Source: Plantago ovata
Lineage: Eukaryota > Streptophyta > Magnoliopsida > Lamiales > Plantaginaceae
Direction: 5' to 3'
NCBI GenBank assembly: GCA_028274465.1
Contig: CM051456.1
Location: 102,275,348-102,339,347, forward strand
DNA: 64,000 nucleotides
Of this stretch, positions 46,632-56,460 are shown one piece after another. Position 1 is the stretch's first letter; each line of letters opens with the position of its first letter. The position numbers and the translations under genes are program-made. The notes under the pieces were generated by a model. It was not told the origin of the DNA, did no database searches, and saw only the letters and a program-made list of their open reading frames with translations.

Positions 46632-48830
46632 TGTAACGACACGAAAATGGTCATTTTTTTTCCTTTCTTTCACATGGGAAAAAGGACTAATTTTTAGATT
46701 TTGAAAGAGATTGGTGAAGAAAACGAAAATGATGTAAACATTTCCCTTAACTTGAAAAGGGTTTTTACGACGAAATCTTGCATGCTAAAATACATCAAAA
46801 CCCCAGTATCTTCCCCCAACTCTCTGAGATTGTTGAACGTCTATGACTCGAAAGCAACACACAATTCTTCACCTACAAGGAAGGGAAGATAAAAGAGTGT
46901 GAGACAAAAATCTCAGTGGGTAGTGCAGTAGTGAGTTTTATGCAATGAAGCAGAAATATTTTTGGTTCGCAAATAAAACAGAAAAACAATAAAACCAACA
47001 GTAAGAAAACACTCAAACAAACAATCAATAAATAGAATGGTATAACCATTGTATTTTCAATTGACAATAGAAATCAATACCACTAAACAATCCGAAAGAC
47101 AATATCAGTAACAATATTTTGGAAAAAGCAGAACAATGTCTCAGTATTTTGAGAAAATTAGAACAATAACAATAGTCGGTGCAGCCCGCCTTATTGCTCC
47201 TACTCCCAGTAGCCCTTGAAACTCCCTCTAGAGAGCACAACTCTAGATAGTACAATACCCTGCGTACGTTCAGGGGAGATCCTACGACCCAACAAGACAT
47301 CGGCTTCTTCTCCCTTGCATCATGTGGGAATAGACTAGACAAACTCATAAGTAAACTCGATAGCCTCTACTACCCAAGTCTACCTACTCGTAATTCTAAT
47401 CGACCGGTCAAACAAAACAATGCTTGGAAAATCGAGAGTAAACAAAAATATAATACAATGCTCGGAAACCGAGTATAAAACCCTTCAGAAGATTTTAAAC
47501 ATAACACAATAGAACAGTCATACATAGGACTTGTGTATATTAGAGCGGAAGCAGAACAATAAAAACAACAATTAAAATAGGCATACATTAAAACTTCCAG
47601 GTTTTTGAAAATAATTACTAGGTAGTAGTTTTTGGGTGAACACTCACCTTAATGTGGTTTCTCATCCAAACGCAATATCTTAAGAAGTTTCATCAACTAA
47701 TGTCCCAAACTCTAGCACAATTTTCGGATTTGAACAACACTTGTTCTGGGTCAAATTGAGGATTCAAATCTTACTCGAACATTAGAATTCAAAAGCCTAA
47801 AATAATCTACACAGAAAGAGCAACACATGTGTATAAGATAAATTGGAATCTAACCTATAATGAAAGAGAACGAGGGAGATAAACTCACATTGCACAAACA
47901 ATTTTCTATTCGGACAACCCTTGTTCTAGGTTGAATTCAGGGCTTAGAACTCAGTGGAATCTGGAATTTCCAAATCCTAAAGTAATCTACACAAAAGTAG
48001 GAACGTGTGGATATAAAAATACGATAGATAATGAAGGATTTATGGGCTGACGAACTTACATGGAAGAATCTGGAAATAACAGACTTTATAGGCTCTACGA
48101 AGTGAGCCATGGATTGCAAACATCTAACGAATTGACCGGAAGAAAGGGAGGCTTTAGGATGGATGAAAGCTCAAATTATTTTTGGTAGAGTTTCGCAAGG
48201 AGGCATATTGTTGGACAAGGTTTTGTTGGTCTATTTTCTTGAACCTTTGTTTTGGAATGGAGGAAGTAGTATTTTTGAGTGTGATGGCTCATGAAATGAA
48301 CTAATCCTTGCCTATTTATAAGCTCAAAGTTGTTGCATATCAATTTCTTAAGGGTGAAGTACTCTCATCTCATCCACATCTCCAACAACCTCCTCAAAAT
48401 GTGATGACCAATGTGCTTGTAAGCTACTTTATTTCCAACACAATGTGATTACTAAGCTATGTGCTTGTAAACATTTAGATTATTTGCATGTCCAATACTT
48501 GGGTTATTTGCATGTCCAACACTTGGGTGGTTGAGGTGTTACTAATCTATGTGCTTTGTCGTGAAGCGATGATGAAGGTGGTTGTAAGCTATATGCTTGT
48601 CAACACCATGATGATCAAGGTTCTTGTAAGCTACTTGATGGTCTACACAAGGATGATTAAGGTGCTTGTAAGCTTTTTGCTCATAAAAATCAGGATGACT
48701 AATGTGTTTGTATGCTACTTTCCTTTAAACACCGAGATGACAAATGCATTTGCAAGCTATTGGCTTATAATTTGGATGGCTGAATCAAAAGAGGGGAAAA
48801 GATGATTTCATATTCAAGTCATTCTTCGAA
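46632..48830 (-). repeat. 5' LTR of the minus-strand element
   Basis: About 2.2 kb. On the minus strand a TATAAATAGG box lies at 48311-48320 (complement of CCTATTTATA), the likely promoter. The distal 3' flank continues through the 42-bp repeat array and stops at ~48830, short of the GGTGTTACA end seen at 45707. Confidence 0.7.
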
Positions 48831-49057
48831 AAATTAATAACAAAATCTAAAAAACCTCCTCTCGTGGCTAACCTATTTTTTAAAAAATCTTTGGCACATC
48901 CATTCCGGTGCCTACATATATGCACGTGTATTCCAATCTTTTTGTTATTTTATTTTTTTTTATCATTTCTATATGTGGTTGATTTATAGGTTCCATTAAT
49001 TCTAATGGAATTTATACTGTTACACGATTTATATAGGTTCCACTAATATATAAGTTA
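48831..49057. other. Intergenic AT-rich DNA
   Basis: No gene seen between the truncated LTR and the next MITE. Confidence 0.4.
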
Positions 49058-50020
49058 AGAGATAATTACATAATACTACCCTCTTGTGAAGGTCTTTTTT
49101 TTAAAAAAAAAACTCTTAGATTATCAATTACATTTTAGTGACAAAACTGGATTTTTTGAGTTGACTCTTCATTATTTACCAAAATGCCATGTATTCAAAT
49201 TACACCAACCAAAAACATGACCTTAGATAAAAAAAAGATTTTATCCTTTTATCCTTTTTTCTTCTTCTTTTTTGTTTTGTTTCCTTTTATTTTTTTTTTT
49301 CCTTTTTCCTTCCCCATCTTCTTCTTCTTCATCAAGCTCCGGCACCGGAAAAATTTCGGTGCCGGTCGGAGCTATTAACAGCTCCAAATTGCAACTCCAA
49401 TCGGAGATGTTAGGCCGAAGCTATTAACAGCTCCGATTGGAGCTGAAAAAAGCTCCAAATCGGAGTTGTTACAGCTCCGATTTGGAGCTTTTACAGCTCT
49501 GGTCGGAGCTGTGATCCGATTGGAGCTTTCAACGGCTCCGACCGGAGCTGTCAAAAGATCCGATCGGAGGTGTTAAAAGCTCTGATCGGAGCTTTATTTC
49601 TTGTTCTTTTTCTTTTCCTTTTTTAAGGAAAAAATAATAATAATAACATAAAAAAAAATTAAAAAAAAAGATAATTAGTTTTTGTTCAAAATAATTTGTG
49701 CCATATTTTGAGTTAAGAAAATAATTGGGGTTGATTCATAATAATTTTTAGGTTAATTTGTAATTTAGATAAATTATGTGGCTTAATTTTAATTTATTTA
49801 GTGTCAATTTTATAAAATATAAAATATTAGGGTCATGTGCAATAAACCTAAAATGAAGTTGTTTGGTTTAGATAAAATTCAATTTTGGAACAATGTTTAA
49901 TTTACTTTAATTCACCTCTTGGTCAAATTCATGGACTAGAATGTAATTGATAATCAAATAGGGTCTATTATGGTATTAGGGACGCTAATAGGGTATTAAA
50001 AAGTTATGGACCCGGAAATT
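49058..50020. mobile_element. GC-palindrome MITE, copy C
   Basis: The inverted ends are imperfect: left AATTACATAATACTACCCTC and TTATCAATTACATTTTAGT, right mirrored by ACTAGAATGTAATTGATAA and GGGTATTAAAAAGTTATGG. The core, 49335-49590, is made of AGCTCCGATTGGAGCT-type palindromes, preceded by GGCACCGG..CCGGTGCC-like sequence. Purine/pyrimidine-rich flanks match copies A and B. No genes. Boundaries approximate. Confidence 0.6.
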
Positions 50021-50348
50021 TGGGTTCCCTTCTATTTATTTTCTCAGTTTTTTTATTTAATTTTATTGTTTTTCTTTTTTTCAATTATGTTTTATATTTT
50101 TTTTCAATTGTTTCTAAAATTTTCTATTTTTTAATTTTTTAATAAATATTTACATCATAATGACATCATCAAGTGATGTGGCAACGTTGACTTGTTGACT
50201 ATGTCGTCACATCAGCAGTCAAAGTCAAAAAATATTAAAAATGACTAAAATTGCCAAACATATCAAACTTTGGGACTACATTTGCCGATTGGAGCAAACA
50301 TGAGACTGCATATGCCACACCCATGAAACTTTGGGACCGAAAATGCCA
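50021..50348. other. Repeat-derived DNA
   Basis: AT-rich, then two copies of an AAACTTTGGGAC-containing segment (50266-50285 and 50326-50345). No gene. Confidence 0.35.
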
Positions 50349-50640
50349 TTTTCCCACCATGGTGCCGACAACCAATCCGACAACTGATACCTCGCACCCA
50401 ACATGCCTCTACATCTTGCCCAATGCCACACCAAAAACTTCACCTTATCAATAACCTCATCCGGTGACGCAGGTACACTATTAAACACCATGTCATGCAC
50501 TAAACCCAACTTCAACTGCTGAACTAAAGCAGAATCCTGAAAAAACTTCCTTATAATTGACTCCAACACCGACGTAACCACACCACACCCACTTCCAACC
50601 CAAGAAGCGACGCCAAGCCACACATAGCCTCCATGTTCTG
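50349..50640 (-). pseudogene. LINE ORF2 C-terminal fragment
   Basis: Minus-strand peptide with DEVIDKVKFLVWHWARCRG then YQLSDWL. It is homologous to the C-terminal end of the LINE at 53458-55659 (VTDKVKISVWNWLKGRG, YNLGDWL), so it is a short 3' scrap of the same LINE class. No other domain remains. Confidence 0.65.
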
Positions 50641-50750
50641 TGAGGTTTCAGGTTCGAAATATCACATGCACCCCTCCTTTGGTTCGAGTCACCCCGAGAG
50701 AAATGGGGAACCATTATTGATCCTCGCTCCGTCATTTAAAAAAAAAACAT
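50641..50750 (+). repeat. Possible SINE tail (pol III B-box-like motifs)
   Basis: AGGTTCGAAAT and TTGGTTCGAGTCACC resemble tRNA-derived B boxes and are followed by an A run at 50737-50746. There is no A box, so it is at most a truncated SINE. Low confidence. Confidence 0.2.
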
Positions 50751-51653
50751 ATGGACCCTTAGTTCTATATAATCGGAATAGGATATTTTAAAGGAATAAA
50801 AGTTAGATAACTCAACACTCAACGGTTGGTTCAATAATGAAAATGATTAAGGAGTGATTAAGTTGGAATTACTAAAATGAATTTACTCATATCTTTAAAA
50901 ATAAAACTAATTGACTGATTCTTGAAGGAGGTCCTTGAGGTGTACTAATAGTAATACTTTACGGGGCCCTACTTATAGTGGATTGCATGTTCTATGCTTC
51001 AATGTTGAGTGTTTAGACCATAAATATCCATGACCACCCACCACCCACCCCACTATCTAATTTCAAATAAAAAATTAATTTCTCTCTCATACACATACCC
51101 CTTCCTTCAACCAACCCACCACAACACCAAAAACCACATTTATCCATGACCACCCACCATCCAATCAATTCAATTTATTTGTTTTTTTATTTTCTTATTA
51201 TCATTTAATAATTATAATATAATAATTGTATATTATTATAAAATTACTGTATTAATCTAGAAAAGTTCTCTAATTTTCCGAAATAACAAATTAAGCATTA
51301 TTATATTAATAAAGTACAACCATTACTAAAATTACTAAAGGAAAAAATTATGAATTTTATAATTCATAATTAAGCATTAATATATTAATATATTAAGTTC
51401 TCTAATTTTCCGAAATAACAAATTAAGTATTATTATATTAATAAAGTACAACCATTACTAAAATTTTCCGAATTGAAGTTAGGTTATATTTATAGATGGA
51501 AAAAAAATTATGAATTTTAATATATATATATATATATTTTAAATAATAAAAATATCAGATAATATAAAAGATAATAATAAAATCTAAAAATATAATTATA
51601 AAATCTAAAAAGATAATTAAAAGATAAATAGAAAAAAAAAAAAAGGACAAATA
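50751..51653. other. AT-rich intergenic DNA with a direct duplication
   Basis: No gene. About 62 bp containing TTTTCCGAAATAACAAATTAAG and AAAGTACAACCATTACTAAAA occur at 51270-51331 and again at 51401-51463. CCATGACCACCCACCA also occurs twice (51029 and 51145). 51520-51640 is simple A/T-rich sequence. Confidence 0.5.
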
Positions 51654-51789
51654 GGAGGGGGACAAGTGTCCCCCTCCATATATGCCACCAGCCGGTGGCC
51701 GGTGGCAGCATGGGCGCACGTAAATGTGCGCCCATTGCTTTATTTTTTTTTATTGAATTGGGCCACTGTGGGGCCCACGTACAGTGGCC
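51654..51789. repeat. Cluster of four GC-rich perfect hairpins
   Basis: Perfect inverted repeats: GGAGGGGGACA with TGTCCCCCTCC (51654-51677, 2-base loop); GCCACC with GGTGGC (51684-51706); ATGGGCGCAC with GTGCGCCCAT (51710-51735); GGCCACTGT with ACAGTGGCC (51761-51789). The surrounding DNA is strongly AT-rich. No gene. They may be part of an unrecognised foldback element. Confidence 0.75.
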
Positions 51790-51915
51790 AAAACAGTGAC
51801 CCAACTCACTGATAATGGAGGTCTTACGCGGTAGCGCGAGCCGGCGCCCACTGACAGACAGAAAGACGGTTACATTAGTATATTGATATTAATATTATTC
51901 TTAAGTACTGCCAGA

Positions 51916-51919
<4 letters not shown>

Positions 51920-51960
<41 letters not shown>
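51920..51960. repeat. TA microsatellite
   Basis: An uninterrupted (TA)n tract after GTGTGTGTC. It borders the next MITE, whose TA target duplication falls in the tract. Confidence 0.9.
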
Positions 51961-51961
<1 letters not shown>

Positions 51962-52216
51962 TCCCTCCGTCCCAGAACAGTTGCACCATTTTGGCATTTT
52001 GGGCGTTCCGTTAGAGTTGCACCATTTCATTTATTTGCCATATTTGGACATGGTTATAATAATTTTATATTCCATCAACACATTTTTGTGGCCACAAATC
52101 CTCCATAAAGTAAAAGCAACACCCACTATCAATATAACTCAATATTTAAATCTTGTCCTTATTTTCTGTGTACAAAAGCAAATGGTGCAATTGTTCTGGG
52201 ACTGGGACGGAGGTAG
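51961..52216. mobile_element. Stowaway-type MITE
   Basis: 256 bp with terminal inverted repeats CTCCCTCCGTCCCAGAACAG and its complement at the right (ending GGGACGGAGGTAG), then GTTGCACCATTT mirrored by AAATGGTGCAAT. Flanked by TA on both sides. The CTCCCTCCGT start and TA duplication define the Stowaway (Tc1/mariner) class. No coding capacity. Confidence 0.92.
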
Positions 52217-52446
52217 TATATATATATATACACACACACTCTCCTCAAGAATAGATAGACAAATAGGTAGATAGATATAGGATTAAGTTCACTAACCTAC
52301 ATAACTTGCAGCTGATGAGATGGACCTAAACAAAAAAAGTGAGAACAGCAATGTGCATGGGATCAGTTTTTTTCCGCTGAGCTATACACATTTGTGGTAC
52401 AGAAAGATGTCATCAGTTTTTTATGACTATTGTGCTCTTATGCAAT
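52217..52446. other. Intergenic spacer between MITEs
   Basis: TA/CA microsatellite remnants and unique sequence. No gene. Confidence 0.4.
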
Positions 52447-53054
52447 TAGGGATGGCAATGTGTCGGGCTAGGCCAGGCCGCCAGAGGCCCGGTCCTGGCC
52501 CGAGACGTTTGGTCCAGACCCAAGCCCGAGGACGTGCCTAAAGTTTACCCCCAAGCCCAGCCCGTCATGGGCCAGGTCGGGCCCAATTAATTTGTGTTAA
52601 AAATATCAAAATCTACACATTTTAGGAATTAATTTTTTAAAAAAATAAAAATTAGAAATTAAAAGATTTAATAAATTAGAAACAAAAAATGCTTCAAAAA
52701 GTTATAAATTATTGGTTGTAGTGTATATTGAAATATATGATTCAATATAAATTTTTTATAAATACATAAAAAAGTATTAAAAATGTATAAATTACAACTT
52801 AATTTAATACTACTAGTATATATATAACAAATTAAATAGGCATATTTACATATATTATATATAAGTATATAAAAAAACATATATATACTTGGACCGGGCC
52901 GGGTCAGAATTTTTGCCCTGGCCCGGCCCATGGGGCCTATATAGCAGGCCCAAGCCCAGCCCAAAAGGATGATCGGGCGGGCCTGGCTCGACAAATTCGG
53001 GTTGGGCCTGGGCCTGGGCCGGCTCGGGCTGCCCGACCCAAATTGCCATCCCTA
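52447..53054. mobile_element. Non-autonomous hAT-like MITE
   Basis: 608 bp with ends TAGGGATGGCAATGTGTCGGGC and the complement TTGCCATCCCTA. The GC-rich arms (GGCCCAGG-type, ~100-170 bp) surround an AT-rich middle (52590-52880). TAGGGATGGCAA ends are characteristic of a common plant hAT MITE type. No clean 8-bp duplication was seen, so the flanks have drifted. No genes. Confidence 0.75.
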
Positions 53055-53440
53055 ATTTTTGGAAAAACATATGAGTAAGTTTATATACCATGTGGTTAAT
53101 GATCATGAATTTGGCTATATCATCTACTATTTATTCAAACCTGGTCCATGTAAGAATTTTCAATTTTCAAGCTGGCCCTAATAGTAATGCCTATAAACGT
53201 ACTCTAAATGAAATCAAGTATAAGTGTTGGAAATGCCAAATGAATTAATGGAAACCAAGTTTATGTAGGTTAGTTGAAACCCAACTACGGAATTTATTTT
53301 ATTTATAATATTTATTTCTTTTAGCTAGGTTCATGAGCTCTCCTTGTATAAAATTCAACACCCTTGGATAGTCTCCAACAACTTCACTATTAAAACCTAA
53401 TTAGTTATATAGCATGATATGTGGCATACTTTTACTAACC
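53055..53440. other. Intergenic DNA before LINE
   Basis: AT-rich unique-looking sequence. No gene. Confidence 0.4.
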
Positions 53441-53457
53441 ATATATAGATTCAAACT

Positions 53458-55092
53458 ACAACAACTTCATATTTTCTTTGGTGAAGCGAAAGAGGATAAT
53501 ATTGTGGCTTTTAAGAGCATCCTTCGGTGTTTTGAAGGCGCTTCGGGTCTTAAGATTAATTATGGGAAGAGTTGTATCATGGGCGTTGGTGTGGAGGAGG
53601 AGGTTGTTGGAAGATGGGCTTTGAGGTTGAATTGCAAAGTAGATTCTTGTCCTTTTGCCTACTTGGGGCTGCCTACATGGGGATAAAGAGTGTGGTTCTA
53701 AAATGTGGAAAGTGGTGGTGGAGAAGTTTCAAAGTAAATTGGGAAAGTGGGCGAACAAAGTGCTCTCCTTCGGGGGTCGTATTACCTTGCTAAAGTCGGT
53801 TCTCGGATCATTACCCCTTTACTTCCTCTCTGTTTTCTATGCACCGTCCTCAATCATTCATGACCTTACCTCGCTTCAAAGGAATTTTCTTTGGGGTTCT
53901 TGTGTTGGGGGGGGGGGGGGGGGGTTAAGAAGGTGGCTTGGGTTAGTTGGGATGTGGTGTGTTTATCCAAGGAGTTGGGGGGGTTAGGTGTCAAGGATTT
54001 AAGGTTGTTTAATTTGTCTCTTTTAGGAAAGTGGGTTTGGAGTTTGTTTCACGAGTCTAGGTCTCTTTGGGTCAAGGTTGTGGAGTCTAAATATGGAAAT
54101 TTGTGGGATTGTGTGTTAAGAATTAGAAGTGGTAAAAAACCTTGTGTGGGGTGGTCCGTTTGGTGGAGAAATTTGGTAGTAAAGGTTGCGTTGAGTACTT
54201 GGTTTTTTAATAACTTAAGGAAAGGTGTGGAGTCGGGGTCTAGCACTAGGTTTTGGGTTGAGTCTTGGATTGATAAGGGTGTCTTACTTTGTGATTTGTT
54301 TCCTAGACTTTTTGCGTTAGAAAATAGAAAAGATTGCTCGGTTTTGGATCGTATTGGCAATGGTATAGGTCCATTTCTTTTTGGGAGAGTCAACTTGTTC
54401 ATGAATTGATGGATCTTTGTACACTTCTTTTTATAGTCTAACAGGTACTCTAAGGAGCAGAATTGGATGTTCCGGAATTCTAATGTCTATGCGGCTAAGG
54501 AGGGCTATATTGCTGCTGCCAACCATGCTAATGTTGTTGCGTCGGCTAGTATTGGCCCTCTTGTCAAGTGGAAAGATGCGGTGTGGGTGTCTCTTTTGCC
54601 GCTCAAGGTGAATGGACTGGTGTGAAAGTTGGGTTGGAATAGATTACCAACCTTGGATAATTTAAAGAAAAGAAACATTGTCCATCGTGATATTGTATCC
54701 TTGTGTAGAGTTTGTTGGGAGGACGAGGAAAGTGCTGACCATCTTTTTAGAACTTGTATTTTGCTAGGGAGTTATGGAGGAGCGTTGCGGATTGGTGTGG
54801 GTTCACCTGCTTGCCTTGTGATTTTGTGGGAGAAATTATTAACGGTGAATTTTTGTTGTCCAACTTTAGCAACAAGAGGCTGAAATCGGTGATTATTCAA
54901 TCTGTGATTTGGTGGATTTGGAAGACGAGAAACGATGTAATCTTTAAGAATGAGATTTGGAATGTTTGTCAAGTGACTGATAAAGTTAAAATCTCGGTTT
55001 GGAATTGGTTGAAAGGTAGAGGAGTTATTGCGAAGGGGTATAACTTAGGGGATTGGCTTTTGCGCCCGGATTGGTGTTGGGTTTCCAAGTGA
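53458..55092 (+). pseudogene. LINE ORF2 C-terminal half (RT end, zf-RVT)
   Basis: Pieces in order across shifting frames: FFGEAKEDNI, CFEGASGLKINYGKS (RT palm end), FAYLGLP, GKWANKVLSFGGRITLLKSVLGSLP, RNFLWG, an 18-base G run at 53907-53924 that shifts the frame, GLGVKDLRLFNLSLLGKW, then the zinc-binding RT domain (VWVSLLPLKVNG, NRLPTLDNLKKRNI, CRVCWEDEESADHLFRTC) and a C-terminal WIWKTRNDVIF...VSK ending at 55090. Numerous stops and frameshifts; not functional. Unlike the LINE in the nest, no RNase H follows, so it belongs to another LINE subgroup. Confidence 0.88.
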
Positions 55093-55659
55093 ACATGGTG
55101 GTTGTATGATTGAGGCTTAGGTGAAGATTGTATTTGTTGAGTACTGCTGTTGTTGAGCGTGTGGTTTGTTGCTGTTTGGGAGGTGGTTTTGGTGGCCTTT
55201 ATTGCGGCTGGCTACTGCCTCATGGGGCTGGTTGGTGTGAGTTATTTGTGTTTTGATTTTGTTTGGTCTTCTTGCATCTTGGGGATATATATCATATGCC
55301 TTCCTCTTTCTTGTGATTGTTACGTACACTAATGGAGTACATCATCTTTCGTCTAGTGCTAAGTTCCCTAAACTTGCAACGAAAGTTATTCGATTCCATT
55401 GGACTTAGCTAGGATTGGTTTGTCAATCCGTCACCCTCTAACTCTTGGCTCCTTGCTAGTAAGATGACATACTAGAAGACGAGGGTGGCTAAGTTGTGGT
55501 ACGGACATAACGGGATTGTGGTTCGGACATGCTTTTATACTCTTGGTGCTTGGAGATTAAACGTGGTCTTTGTATGCATCACTTATGCATCTCACTATCT
55601 TGTATCCTTTGTTTTTGTTGATGAATAAAATTTTTTGCTGTTTAAAAAAAATAAAATAT
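53458..55659 (+). mobile_element. 5'-truncated L1-type LINE with 17-bp TSD
   Basis: Flanked by ATATATAGATTCAAACT at 53441-53457 and 55660-55676, a perfect 17-bp target duplication. The insert begins inside reverse transcriptase and ends in a short A-rich tail (TTTAAAAAAAATAAAAT). 5' truncation, long TSD and A-tail are diagnostic of target-primed reverse transcription. Confidence 0.92.
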
Positions 55660-55676
55660 ATATATAGATTCAAACT

Positions 55677-56460
55677 TTGCCCAACAGTCCACCACCACCA
55701 CCAGGTTCAAAAAACAGAAGAATATGGAATGACAGCTTCACATCCCATTCTGCTGCACATGGCTCTATTATATTGATTGAATGAAATGGTAGTTGAGAAT
55801 ACTGTCCAACTATATTATTCTGTATAATATACCAAATATCATACATATATTTCGTCTATGTACATTCTAAAACGAATGTGATACTTTTATTTTCAGCAAA
55901 CCTCATACCCACGTGCACTTAACTCGTTTGAGACCGCACACTACAAATTTAATCTATATATCCCTCTACTACTACTACTACCACTACCACTACGGTGTAA
56001 AAAATCAAATGTGACATTTGATCCGTGGTGGGATGGAGGGAGTACTCTGTACTAGCAAGTAGCAACTTCAAGAAAGAAAAATTATCAAGCTCACATTGTC
56101 ACATACATACATTTCCAGTCTGTCTGCACTGCTTGCTTTTTTTTTCCTTGCCAGTTGCCATAAACTAACTATAGACTATTGCAAATCAGCCTGCATGCAT
56201 ATCATTAATCACTGTCCTGAATCCTGATCATGTATCATTACCATTTAACAAGGAAGCCAAAAGAATTCAAACTCAATACAAACAAGCTAGTGTTCTCTAT
56301 ATGTGTTCCTTCTTCCCTTTCTTTTATGTACTATTGTTCATTATATATATACTCACTGCTTCACATTGCAAAATCATCAATTCGTACGCCCGCAACTTCA
56401 TCCTTATTCTGAGTTTCAGGACAAAAACATCCAACCACAAACAAGTAATCAATCAATTCA
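55677..56460. other. Intergenic; MITE scrap and thioredoxin 3' region
   Basis: No gene. 56004-56043 (CAAATGTGACATTTGATCC then GGATGGAGGGAGTA) is the right end of a Stowaway-type MITE; ACTACT/ACC microsatellite sequence lies at 55968-55993. The last ~200 bp are presumably thioredoxin 3'UTR on the minus strand. Confidence 0.5.

Larger units (their letters stand above)
45114..48830 (-). mobile_element. Non-coding LTR retrotransposon (LARD/TRIM-like), minus strand
   Basis: Direct repeats 45114-45620 and 48325-48830 belong to two LTR copies. On the minus strand the 5' LTR (46632-48830) ends TGTAACGACACG (read on +), followed 2 bp away by a primer site GCTCTGATACCA (46618-46629, complement of TGGTATCAGAGC). 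The internal region is only ~920 bp and has no coding frame. The opposite end shows a polypurine tract (CTCCACCCACC read on +, 45708-45718) next to the LTR end GGTGTTACA (45707). The left LTR keeps only ~595 bp, cut at its TATA box. The right LTR lacks its outer ~90 bp. It is mobilised only in trans, if at all. Confidence 0.75.

Noticed and set aside
50650..50690. Possible tRNA gene (GGTTCGAGTCACC)
   Set aside because: Only B-box-like motifs; no acceptor stem, D arm or anticodon arm can be paired.
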